Origin: Sphagnum compactum
Taxonomy: Eukaryota > Bryophyta > Sphagnopsida > Sphagnales
Reading direction: 5' to 3'
DNA length: 64,000 nt
NCBI GenBank assembly: GCA_965153455.1
Contig: OZ234493.1
Coordinates: 30,618,213-30,682,212 of the forward strand
The notes under the pieces are model-generated. The model saw only the letters and a program-made list of their open reading frames with translations, was not told where the DNA came from and did no database searches. This document shows positions 49,265-60,499 of the stretch, in pieces; position 1 is the first letter of the stretch, and every line of letters starts with the position of its first letter. The translations under genes were made by a program, and so were the position numbers.

Positions 49265-49590
49265 TAAAAGAGAGAAAGAAAGAAAGAGATTCTGACAAAC
49301 TAGAGTGAAAGAGAGAGAGGATGAGATTTTAACACAATTGAAAGAGTGAAAGATTGAGAGAAAGAAGCTTTAGGTGGTGTGAGTGGGAAGGATACATTGA
49401 TAGAGTTTGCTAAATGCAGGTCCAGAGAAAGTGTGAAAGAAAGAGGTTAAGTTTTGACAAATTAGAAAGAGAGAAAAAGGGATTCTGACATATTCGAAAA
49501 AGAGAGAAATTTTGACAAACTAGAAAGAGAAATAGAAAGAGGATGAGATATTGACACAATTGAAAGAGTGAGAGAGCGATAAAAATATTT
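49265..49590. repeat. GA-rich degenerate minisatellite, block 2
   Basis: The same units as block 1: AGAGAGATTCTGACAAACTAG, GATGAGATTTTAACACAATTG and GTGTGAGTGGGAAGGATACA at about 49377, about 885 bp from its counterpart. The two blocks with the AT-rich DNA between them look like a segmental duplication or one array split by inserted sequence. Confidence 0.75.
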
Positions 49591-49599
49591 TTGACCAAT

Positions 49600-51965
49600 T
49601 TCTATTGATCATCTAAAGTTTTATTTTCAAAAAATCAAAAAAGAAATTAGTTACAATAGGTGTCCTACTTACTATCCATAAATTTGGATACCATCTTTGA
49701 GGATCTAAAAAGGATCATTGCGAAAACCAACCTTGGATTTTCACACAATACATATTGTGTAAAAATTAAATTTATAGCACATATTTTTAAGAAGTATTTG
49801 TCCAACATGCAAGCTATTTGGTTACATAGAATCAGCATAGCTTCTTCTTCTTAAACATGTATCTCAACATTTTTTAACAAAATAGAAAATAGACCAGCCA
49901 TAACTTGTGGTAATCCTTGGTTACAACCAGATTTAAACTATGCCACCAAATTCATGCCTTATAGTAATACCATCTGTAAGGTTGCTGTTGAGTCATGATA
50001 TTGCCAAAATATAAAAGATCTATGAGAAAACCATAATGGAATATAAGAGGGAAAGGGGATGTAATCACCTATCCTCCAAACACAATTTTTTTTTACCTAC
50101 AGCAACATTTTTACAAGACTTATAAACAAAGTCGGCCTCACCTAGTCCCATCCCACCAGAGCCACAAACACAAAATTACATAATAATGAAGAATACCACA
50201 TGTTTGCAACTGCTTTGACTTGTTATTGATGCCCTACAAACCTGCAAAAAATGTGCTTCAATAGTCAATCATAAAAAAAACCACCACACAAATACAATGA
50301 TCCATTCACCTATTCCATTTTCAGTCCCTCAGGTTTACACAAAGATTATACATCCAACCTCTTACAATGTTACTTGTTCACCGATGGACATCTTGGCCAA
50401 CAGTAGTGTGTGAAACCTAATAAGAGCTTATCGATCTCTAAACCTTTGGATACCACAACTTTTTGCTACAGAAACTAGAGTTTACTAAACCAAGAATGCA
50501 CACTCCCCTTGCTTTATAAAGACCTTGTTTCAAGTTGCATAGACCAATGCCCTCAATCAAATCCCTCCACCAAATGTAGAAGTTTACAAAGGTTTGAATA
50601 AATTACTTTAATGTGACTACTTGAGCCCATGTTCCAATAAATATAAGTGCCTAGGGTTTTTTGGTAGTACCAAATGAAAAGTGATGATTAGCTATAATAA
50701 ACAACCATAAAAATTAATTAATTCTACCTACACATCCTTGATCACTCCTCTTCCAACATAAAGATTTTCGTAATAAGCCAACCTTGCTAACTATTATTTA
50801 AGACTACCTTAAACAATACATAATTAATATTCTCAATAGTTCCAGTACGAAAGGTTACCAAAATTATTGGAAAAACTCCATCCCTATATAAAAATCCCAT
50901 ATGGAAATGTATCTAAACCAGGGACCTTAGTTTGCTTAATTGTGTAACCTTCGTTATTTCTTTAAAAAATACAGGCCATGTTCAGCTTATAATTATAAAG
51001 ACTAAACTGAATGTAATATGGTGTCAGTTGTTTTCTTTAAAAAGACCCCTTGTTTGCTGACCAATATTCTTCCCAAACATCCATACTAACACTCTACATA
51101 AACACTTGGGATATGTTACCCAAAGTTTTCCAAAGTATGGTCTAGCTTTGAATGTCCATTACTGATATATGCAAGAAGCTCAATAAGCTTGAGTATTTTC
51201 TTTAAAAAAATTGGCCCCTCTAGGTGCATCCATAATTTTTTTTATAAATTATATCCTTAAAGCCTTAAGGGGTGATTGAAAAACATACTCGATAATTCCT
51301 AGTATACACCCCTCCTCTTGTGCCCAGAAACCTTTGTGGGTTTCATAATTTTACTAATCCTTTGTTTAAAAACCAAGGATTGTTTTATGCTTGAACTACA
51401 TAAAAGAGAATAAGTGTCGTGACTCTACTTCCATTTTTCCCAGAAATAGCAATAATTACAAATTGGAGGCCTTTTTGTGAGTAATGGTGTCCTCATAGTT
51501 TTCACTCAGTTTGTCAAACCGAACTGTCACACCGATCCATCAAACCTTTTTATGGTGTAACCGAATTTTTATAAGGGACATATGTGTACACAAATTTGAT
51601 AAAAGTATGTATAAGTGCAACTATGCCACACATGTTACATATATGTACACATATCTGTATGTGCATATACATGCACATATTTATGTGTAAGCCATTGTAC
51701 AAGTACATAGAGAAAGAGATTCTTGTTGGTTAAGGAGATAGAAAGACCATCTACTTAAAGATAAAGATTTCAAACAAAATGAAAAATATTACAACTTGAA
51801 TTGAAAGGAAATTTTGGCATTTAATCCAAGGTTACAAAAATTACAAGCGGAATACATCATGGGTCTATCATGGGGTTGGTTGGTGCTACTACACATGCTA
51901 TCTTCAGAATCAAAACTAGATGACAAGGAATGGGTTCAACTACATTTCAAGGTTCCATGAACTTT
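49600..51965. other. AT-rich intergenic DNA, no gene recognised
   Basis: No protein-like frames. A TGTACATATA-rich stretch at about 51590-51690 includes a nearly palindromic TATGTGCATATACATGCACA. Confidence 0.45.
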
Positions 51966-51973
51966 TGCAAGGT

Positions 51974-52870
51974 TCAAAATTCACCTTCAAATTGCATTTT
52001 GAGGGATTGACTTGGGGCATGACTAGTGGCTACATGTTGGAGGTAGGATTTATGATTAATTTTAACTACCTCTAATGCGTTCCAAGGAACACTCTCACCC
52101 ATAATGAAAAACCAAGGTTTGTTTATTTGACGAAGCTGCCAAAACATTGACGGGGTCAATGGCAAACGAATGAAATGTGTGCAAGTACTATGAAATCTGG
52201 GAGAGAAAGCAACAATTTACACTTTGTTTCCAAGCATGTTTCCAAGAACAGGTTTTGGGTACACAAAGGTTCATTGGGTTTTTGGGTCAGATTAGGGTTT
52301 GCAAGACAGTATGAAGTAGCTGCTTTCTTGTAGGATTGAACTAACTGTGTTTCAATTAAAGTTTACACAAGGTTACAAACTTTGCAACAAAGAGTATAAA
52401 GAGATGAAGCAAACATGGAAAAGACCACACACACAATCAAAATGTTTCCCAAATTGTGAAGTTTTATGCACAATCATAGAAAACCTCATCCTTGTCTACT
52501 ATGACCATGGCTCTAGAAGGTTAACCCTAACCTAGTAAATGAGTTGCAATGAAATTTGCGTGTCTATTGATGACGTTGCAAAGCCTCCTTCCATTGACAC
52601 TCCTCGTGCACAACAACCTTTTGTTGTCAATCCTTTTGCACAATAATCTTTTGCAATTTAGATTGCATTTTGACTTTTAAGCCTACCTCTGCTAAAAAAG
52701 CCCCCAAACCCAACTCATTGAAGTAAATATAAACTCAAAACAAGAATTTTTTTTGAATATAATACAAAATATGCTAGCTCATTTGAGATGGACATACCTT
52801 TTGGTTTCAACTAAAGTCCACATGTTGTAGCTTCTTTAGCCTTAGTCATTATGTCTTGCCGAGTTTGGTC
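51974..52870 (-). other. Decayed, possibly coding DNA downstream of the RING-like gene
   Basis: A 63-codon open frame (52165-51974) reads INKPWFFIMGESVPWNALEV and looks protein-like, but is bounded by stops. Between it and the RING-like gene only broken frames appear. It may be part of the same decayed unit. Confidence 0.25.
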
Positions 52871-52875
52871 AAAAT

Positions 52876-54770
52876 TCATTCCTTTGTAAATTCACGTAAC
52901 TCCTCATCTGGTTTTTGAAAACCCCAACTTTTCCACCAATTAGGATGAAATGTGACATTGCATACACAACATTTGTTTGATTCTTTCAACACTACACCAA
53001 GGCAGAATGGATGAAAAGTGTGTTTACAAGAAGTAATAACAACATCCATGCAATGAAATCCTTGGTTACAAAATCCACATGGTTTCACTATGACAAAAGT
53101 CCTCCCACTATCCTCTAATGATTTTTCAAAATGCACAATGGGCTTAGGCTTGAAAGCCATGCCCCTTCTTATTTTCATTTTGTCTTGCTAAATTTCAATG
53201 CTTTCCATCTCATTTTGTAATTACTTCATGTGCAACACAAACTTCTCCAACTCCTAATCAAGAGTTTGACAATATGTTTCTGCCTCATCAAACAATGTTT
53301 GGCCTTTAATGGCCATCTCTTGCTTGTCCTCCATCAATGTCTTGCATCTATCCAACCGTCTCTCCATCTTCAAGAGATTTTGAACTTGTTTTGGAGCCTC
53401 TATCCATGTTCTCAAGCTTGTTGCAATTACCCCTACTTTAGCCACATCATTGTTGGGTTCCTAAGAAACATTAGAAGGAAGGATGCCACATAAATAGATG
53501 TGAGAATACATAACTTTAAGTCTAATGTGAGATGTGAAATTAATTCCCTTTATCAAAGCAAAATTCCAAATGAAAAAAACATTGTTAATTAAAGCTTACC
53601 AAGTTGTTGATTATGATTACTTGGTCATGTAGGGTGTTTAGACCTTCTTTGAGTTTGAGAATTGAGGTTTCAAGCGCTTGCACACTAGTATGAGCCTTCC
53701 CAAACTTTGTTTTATGGTCTTCCATACTGTATTGTAACCCCACCAAGTGCTCTATGAGATCCTATTTCTTACCTTGCATATGGAGTAACTGGCCCTTAGT
53801 AATGTTCTTCATGTCATGCTTGAAATCTAATAGTCTGTCCATAGCTTGAATGTCCTCCAAGCTTATAGGTAGATTTAAACTTTTTGTGATGCATGCTTCC
53901 TTAAACACAATTGCATCTGAATCTAAATGTTCAAAATTAAGTCATGGCTTGTCACTATTGAGAATTCAAGTTCAACTAGTTAGGTTTCATTAGTTATTGG
54001 AGTAGGAAACTAGTTATAACATAACTAGGTATTTTCACAAGGTTGAATTACTTGTTTTACTTATATTAATTTGGTTATTTGTGGTTTGGTCTTTTAGTTA
54101 AATATCTTGGTGTTGATGGTTTGGTCATCTTTTTTTCATTACACAAGTTTGTGTATTTCATGTGACAAGAACCTTGAGGAGTTCTTGATGTGATGTTCCA
54201 TGTTGTGAGCATGATGTTTTAGTTTCCTTTCAATAAAGATTTATGTTTGCACTTGACTAGATCTCCTATTTGTTAACAGTCACCATTGCTACATTCTGAA
54301 TTGTTGCAAGGAAGAACTTTTGCTAATGAACCTGTGCTTATGCGCCTTGCTTTTTTTTGAGTAGTAGAAGCAGCAGATCATAATGCTCAGTTAGTAAGAT
54401 GGCCTTTAACATTTGTTATCCAACCCTTAACCATCCATAAGCATAACTCATTATTTGTGATGTGGGTAGTGCCATAAATCTTCCAGTACAGTTTCTCCAA
54501 CTACTTTTTCTGGTCATCTAAAAGCAAAGGATTGCTAATCTTGAACTTATGAACATTGCAAAAAACTTTTGCAATGTTAGTAGTGGTTATGTGTCCATCA
54601 GTAATATCCCCTTTGGAATCTAATCCTGAAGTTGGCAGCTTCTTAACATCCTCAAAAAACTTGGCATCTTGGAACTTATAGTCAACCCAAGGCCATGTTG
54701 GATATTCACTATCTATCTCCTTCTTTCAAGGCTTTTTCTCCTTTCTTGATTCCTTCACCATGCATTGCAC
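52876..54770 (-). pseudogene. Decayed intron-containing gene with coiled coil and C-terminal RING-like finger
   Basis: Three exon-like blocks run on the minus strand. Block A (54770 to about 54290) starts after an ATTTTTTCAG acceptor and includes YPTWPWVDYKFQDAKFFEDV, DGHITTTNIAKVFCNVHKFK and NNELCLWMVKGWITNVKGHL. Block B (about 53935-53601, ending before the donor GTAAGC; its last base may be 53600) includes LPISLEDIQAMDRLLDFKHD and a predicted coiled coil (TSVQALETSILKLKEGLNTL). Block C (53460-52876) starts after TTTCTTAG in the same phase, adds a helical part, and ends with CGFCNQGFHC, SCKHTFHPFCL and CCVC, a Cys/His arrangement like a RING finger. At least four stops in A, one in B and three in C interrupt it, nearly all where Gln or Arg would fit. 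RING fingers usually serve ubiquitin ligases; that role here is only an inference. The family is not one I know. Confidence 0.55.
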
Positions 54771-54779
54771 CTGAAAAAA

Positions 54780-56295
54780 TGAACATTTTGCAATTTTAAG
54801 GTTTTTTGTTAGTAGATCCTGCATGTATTCAAAATGGATTTATAAACAACTAATAATCTAAACTTTTTGAATAAACAAATGTTAGCTGCAAGTAAATAAC
54901 CTGCAATACTATATAATGTTCAATCTCCCATACCACTCAATTTGCTATTGCCCCAAAAATGTTGACAACTATAATGGTAAATAATGTATAGACTTTCCCA
55001 CATGGAACTTGCAAAATTAGTGTTCTGAAAGTGCCTAGATCAAACCATACCTTGCTTGAACTTTGAATAGCTTAATGCACAGTCCTCAAACACAAGTTGG
55101 AACTCAACTCTAAATCAAAATTTCTTGCTGAAATTGGGAGCTTTGAAAATCCACACACAAAATTAAAGTCAAATTTTCAACATGCCTTTAGGTTTGCTTG
55201 CCATATATGTTTGAAACACACTCAAAAAAATTTAATATAAAGAGTTGCCAGTTTGTCCTCTAACCATGAACAAGTCACCTTGTATGCTTATGCAAACTTT
55301 GAAGTGAATTAGAATTCAAACCCATTGTCACACCAAATATGTTATAAACATTTTATACAACATTGAATCTCCCATGCCACTCCATTTGCTGCTAGTATTG
55401 AAAAGCATCATGTACATTCACAAAGCACCATCAATTGGTATTAATCTAAAACATACTAATTTCCCAAATGGACCTAAATGTTTTTTTGTCCCAATAAATA
55501 AGTGAATATGTAAAATGATGAATGAAGCAAAAGACAATTATAAATATGGGCAAAACAGGAAAATGCATATCTAGGATACTTTTATGCACACCGGAATGGG
55601 TGGGAGATGAGACCCCATAAATTCTACTTGCAAAGAAGAGACAATGCCATCTCAAGGGTGAGAACTGGTCTAAGTACCATTTGTTGCAAGATCCAGGTGT
55701 TTTCCAAATGTAGAAGATCTCCATCACTAGAAAGTCCAGGTACCCTACCTCATCTGTACACTGCAGCTCTAGATAACCATGCCTGTGTAATCATTCATAC
55801 ACAACACACGTGTGAACTGGATCTCACAGAACAAATAGGGTGAAATTTGGAGATGGGATAGGATTTCCTGAGCCATCCTCCAATGCCTGACTAAAGCAAT
55901 CAATTGTGATAAACATGCAGTCAAACCCCTGCAACTCACTGTAGATTACAAGATCTAATGACCTCCCCAACATTGATCTCTGTTGTTTCTGCACATCAAA
56001 CTCCTCCACCAAGGAGAAAGTCAGTGCAGAAAGCAGTCCAATGCACTCTGCCATTTTCAAGTATGTATTCAATGGAAGGCAAGGTGTCAATGATCATGCA
56101 CTTCAGCACAAGACCCAGGCACAGCTAGATTAGATTTTGCAAGCAACTGTGCACATGATTCAACTTGTGCAACAAGAGGACACTCCAAATAATCTGCATT
56201 GGCTTCTGATAGATGCAGAATCTGATGAGCAGAGTATCCACAAGGAATTTAGATGATCAGACACACTGCATTGCCACCTCAATAAGGAAGCCATT
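54780..56295. other. Intergenic DNA; right part is the NDB 3' UTR/flank
   Basis: 54.8-55.5 kb is AT-rich and featureless. From about 55.6 kb to 56.3 kb base composition rises and is probably NDB 3' UTR read on the minus strand. Open frames there, such as 56090-55824, have no protein features. No clear polyadenylation signal is seen. Confidence 0.4.
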
Positions 56296-56301
56296 GCACT
56301 G

Positions 56302-59297
56302 TTACATTCGTGAAGAGTCGTGCCCAAAGATAAATCTTTTAGTCCAGTCAAACATCACCAATGCCCTCGTGCGCCAGCTCACCTGCTTGCTAGCATAAAC
56401 TGAGTACCATAGCCACATTGTGCTCCGGCCAATTGAGACCCAATCTCCAGGCAGCTCAGCTGCTGCTGTTTCTCCTCCCAATGGAGCAAAAGAACCAAGA
56501 TGCTTGTAACAAAAGGGATGAAACCTATGGTGACCCTGTTCTCTGATACGCAGGGGGCCTTCTGCTGGTTTACCCTGGGCAAAATGGTCAAAAGAGCGGG
56601 CCAGATATGTTCCTTGTTACGCTGCTACCTGAGCAGTGGCGGGCATGCATTTCATCAGGCTGTCAACCTGCATGCCAACATGAAAGTGGGTCAACAGCAA
56701 ATGATTAACTATTCAACACCAATCCCACAATAAGACATTGGTAAGGAAGGGTTCCATCAGTTGAATAGAAGAGGTCAGAGCCCAATCCAAGAGCAGTTAG
56801 GTCTTTACTCCATTACTTTTGATGAACTACTCCAGAATCACATTCCAAGGAGTCCAAGTATTGAACAATCTCTGCTTTCAAGGGTGGGGCATGTAAGCAG
56901 CTGTTACTGTTCTCAAGAGACATGAAGACCACATAGATAGATGCATGAAACAGATTCTGCTAGTTAAGACCATCTTAGGCATTGGACAGCCTGATCTAAA
57001 AGCCACCAAAATCCAGGTGGAGAAGAAATGAGCAAAACTGAAAATTCAACCATGTTTAAGAGGGTTCCATGTGAGTAACCTAACCTTAGAAATTGCTGCA
57101 CTAAAATGTTCAAGGTCAAGCTTTGTAGTGCCTTGATCCCCAGCATTCATAGCCTCACCAAGCAACCCGATCACCCCTTTCATGTGATTGTGATTCATAT
57201 AAAGATCAATCTGAGGATACCGTACACGAACTCCCTCCATGGTGCTCACAAACTCAGCTGCACTCAAGTAGCCATCAATATCCTTATCAGCTAGCTTAAA
57301 AAGATCTGCAATGTCCTCAACAATCTTCCGCTGCTCAACTGAGGCACAATCTCCAAGTGCATAAACTCCCTCACAATTTTTGACACGTAGCCACTCATCT
57401 GTTGCCAGCACCCTGTGATTTTCCTGCCTGATTTGCTTCATAAAATCTGTTATCACTGGACGAGTCCTGATACCTGTTCCAGGTACAGACAAACCTCATT
57501 GCTGAGTACTGTGATTAGGTATTCTCTAATGAGCACACAAGCTGATCTGGAACAAAGAGAAATTCTACATACCTTGTTGTATGTAGAAATTCTTCCTCTA
57601 TTTCAGTTTGTTTGATTATGAGTTTGTCTCTTACAATTCTGTGTATTGTTTCTTTCATAGTTCTGAGCATGGGCAATTTCTACACTATTAGGTTTTTTCA
57701 TATTCACTGCCCTTCACATCTCACTACCTATTGAAGATTGTGACATTCTGGTTGTGCTGCTTGACTGAACAGGAAGTTCTAACATTCAAGATTCCAGAGC
57801 AGCAGATAAGCCATTTACCTGTGGACCACACAATCATACCATATGGCACATCCACAAGCTGGCCTGTGTCTTTAGACTTGAACCTGATGTGCTTGTTGGT
57901 CACCTCAAGGACACGACATCCAATTTTGACATGCACCCTGTCCCTTTGAAACTTTTTCTCTGCAAACTGGCTGATGCGCGTGTCAAATGTGTTGAGGATG
58001 TGGTCCCCAAAATGCACAAGAGTAATGGTGACATTGTCCTTGAGATGTGGGTACAAACACAGTAGATCTTCATGGACCAGATCATGGAGCTCTGCTGAGA
58101 ATTCCACACCCGTTGGACCTCCTCCCACCACAACAAAGCTCAGCAAGTTTCTCCTAATAGAAAAATTCAGGAGATGATGAAATTAGTCCCACCTCCACAA
58201 AACTATGGGAAGAAGATAACGAAAATCGGGCCAAACTGGGCTTAGTTAGGGCAACTCTCTCACGAGCAAAGCGTCTCCCGAGATATCCAAATTGCTGTAC
58301 AGGAAGGTAGGTGGGAAAATCTGACATACAGAGAAGTCTAGACCTGGCGCTCTGTAATCGGACCGACGGGGCTAAAGGTGTTCGTGGCCGGGATTTGAGG
58401 ACGTACCTGACTTCTGGAGACAGGTGAGGAAGGCTTGCAGTTTCAAAGATATCAACGATTTGCTCACGGATCTTTTCCGCCTCTTCAATGTCCTTGAGGA
58501 AGTGACAGTACTCGTCCACGCCTTTGGTTCCGAAGGTGTTGGAGGTGGCTCCCACAGCAATGACTAGGTAGTCGTAATCTAACGCAAATTCCGGTTTCCG
58601 CTCGAAATCCAGTTCCGAAACATCCTTGCAAATCACCTGCTTATTCTCCGGATCGATCTTGATGCATTCTGCCTCGTGGAACTCCGCATCCTTCTTCCGG
58701 ATGATACGACGGATTGGCTGCGTGACGCTCCTCGCCTCCACGGTGCCTACAGTCACACTCGGGAGTAATGGAGTGAAAACGAAGTAGTTCCGTGGTGATA
58801 CGATCTGCACGTCGAAAAGCTTGCAGTCTAGAGTCTTCAGAAAGCTTATCCCGCCCCATCCGGTTCCTAGAATGACAATCTTCTTCTTCTTCTTCTGCAG
58901 GGGATCCTGTGAATCTGCCGCCAATAATGTTACGGATCCCACTTCCTGCCCTGCGTCCGCAAGCACAACGTACAGCTCCTAGACATCCTGCAGTCGCAGC
59001 AGCAGCAACCGCAAAGACATAAGAGGTCCCTCGAACTCCTCCTCTCCGATCTCGTCCGCCAGACAAAACTCTGAAAAAAAAACCCTGCTGCTTCTCACTC
59101 CGCGACGAAGTTGCGGCTGCCGCCGCTTCTCCCGCACTTGGAGAACAGTAATTGCGTGAAGCGCTCGGTCGTCCTCTACCAGCGCTCCGACACTGACACT
59201 GCCACAACTGCTGATCACGGTTGTTGATAGAAGCTGGCACCTTCTTGTTGTAGAACCAAGCTCTTGCCACGGCCCTGAAAAAAAACTCACCAGGCAT
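56302..59297 (-). CDS. NDB: External alternative NAD(P)H:ubiquinone oxidoreductase (type II, NDB), with in-frame stop
   Basis: Plant NDB proteins sit on the outer face of the inner mitochondrial membrane and pass electrons from cytosolic NAD(P)H to ubiquinone without pumping protons; Ca2+ controls many of them. Proposed exons on the minus strand: 59297-58974, 58906-58407, 58153-57819, 57473-57085 and 56667-56302, 1914 nt in all (637 codons plus stop if the internal stop is ignored). Visible: an Arg-rich presequence from MPGEFFFRAVARAWF, a hydrophobic patch, FAD motif GTGWGG, EARSVTQPIRRI, second nucleotide motif GGGPTGVEF, DHILNTFD, CEGVYALGDCAS, the EF-hand loop DKDIDGYLSAAEF, and the C-terminal PLGGETAAAELPGDWVSIGR and WLWYSVYASKQVSWRTRALV. 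All junctions after the first fit GT-AG and family phase. Oddities: TAA at 56619-56617 replaces the first Gln of VAAQQG; exon 1 needs a very short intron or holds a frameshift; His replaces the acidic/polar residue in TLVHFGDH. The start codon is chosen for its presequence; the frame is open further upstream to 59492. Confidence 0.9.
56617..56619 (-). other. Premature in-frame TAA in the last NDB exon
   Basis: The exon from 56667 reads VDSLMKCMPATAQVAA, TAA, then QGTYLARSFDHFAQGKPAEG and on to a natural stop at 56304-56302 with fully conserved family text. Family members have Gln-Gln-Gly where this reads stop-Gln-Gly, so a single C-to-T change (CAA to TAA) explains it. Termination here would remove about the last 105 residues, including the membrane-associating C-terminus. 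Confidence 0.85.
58895..58973 (-). other. Candidate very short intron (67 or 79 nt) in the NDB first exon
   Basis: The presequence frame (open from 59492) and the FAD-motif frame differ by one base. The donor GTACGT at 58973-58968 and the acceptor TTCACAG (AG at 58908-58907) or CTGCAG (AG at 58896-58895) define a 67- or 79-nt intron. Both are in phase 0 and both restore the frame, giving ...ATAGCLGA followed by DPLQKKKKKIVILGTGWGG or by KKKKKIVILGTGWGG. Without it, the FAD frame has a stop at 58981-58979. An assembly frameshift is the alternative. Confidence 0.55.
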
Positions 59298-59461
59298 TGT
59301 CGCGAGGCTGTAAAGCAGACAAGCACATGACGAGAAGGCAGAACTCCAGTGCGAACAAAGCAAACAGCGACAGAGGAGGAACAGAGTGCAAACTGGCGCA
59401 AGCGGAATCCACAAGCGATCAGATGCTTGCATTCCGACAAGCAGCGCACTGTGACGACGAA

Positions 59462-60490
59462 CATGTTTAGATAGAAGACGACGATTCTGCAAATTCTAAA
59501 TACAGGTATTGGGGAGAAACGCAGAAAATGCTTGCGTTTGCATCAGATTATATTCATAATCGGCTTATTACGAGCATTACTTTCATTATTCGGCCGATAA
59601 TATAAGATAATACATCGTCCGTATCTTAATTGTTCCATTCCAGAATTGACCTAGCAAACGCTTCAAACGCTCTGTGTGACAAACAACTTTAGATAGGAGA
59701 AGGCGATTCTGTACATTCTAAATATAGGTATCATGGAAAAAACAGAAAATGCTTGCTTTTCATCAGTTCATAATTGGCATATTAAAGGGCATTATTTTCA
59801 TTAATCAGCCAATAATATAACACAATACAAGGTCAATATCTTATTATTCCATAACAGAATTGACCTGGCCAAAGCTTCGGTTGTTCAGCCATGGACAGAT
59901 TTAGAAGAGGACTAATTCTGCCAATTATAAATATAGGTATCAGGGAAAAAATAGAAAATAACTGCTTTTGCATCAGAGTGTATTCATAATCAGCTTATTC
60001 TGAACATTCTTCTCATTAGTCAGCTGATAATATAACACAATATGAGGTCACGATCTTAACTGGTTCGCACCCAGAATTTGCCTGGCAAACGCTTCAGCGC
60101 CTTGTGACAAACAGCTTTAGAAGATGATCATTCCACAAATTCTAAATATAGGTATTAGAGAAAAACAGAAAATGCCTTCTCTTGCATCAGATTATATTCA
60201 TAATCAGCTTATTCCAAGCAGTCTTCTTGTTAATCACTTGATAACATAACACAATATATGGTCAGTATTGTTCTATACCACAATTGGCCTGGCAAATGCT
60301 TCAGCACAATGTGAGGAACAGCTTTAAAAACGACAATTTTCTACAAATTCTAAATATAGGTATTAGGGGAAAAACAGAAAATGCCTACTTTTGCATCAAA
60401 TTATATTCATAAGCAGCTTATCATAAGCATTCCTTTCATTAATCAGCTTGACAATATGACACAATATGTGGTTAGTATCAAGTGTTCCAT
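59462..60490. repeat. Five-copy tandem array of about 210 bp immediately upstream of NDB
   Basis: The word CAGAAAAT (TAGAAAAT in copy 3) occurs at 59522, 59743, 59952, 60166 and 60375, spacings 221, 209, 214 and 209. Each unit has TCTAAATATAGGTAT, then AAACAGAAAATGC, CATCAGA.TATATTCATAATC.GCTTATT, TTATTAATCAGC.GATAATATAACACAATA, and ends AGAATTG.CCTGGCAAACGCTTC. The gene-proximal copy overlaps the 5' leader of NDB; the distal one fades at about 60490. The AT-rich AATATAACACAATA part sits at a regular spacing and could supply TATA-like signals on either strand. Confidence 0.9.
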
Positions 60491-60499
60491 ACTAGAATT

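Noticed and set aside
58979-59464. 161-codon minus-strand frame overlapping the NDB 5' exon
   Set aside because: Its residues look like a frame shadow (Ser/Arg/Leu-rich, no domain) and it ends in a stop just before the FAD frame; the other frame gives a better presequence and joins the FAD domain through a phase-0 intron.
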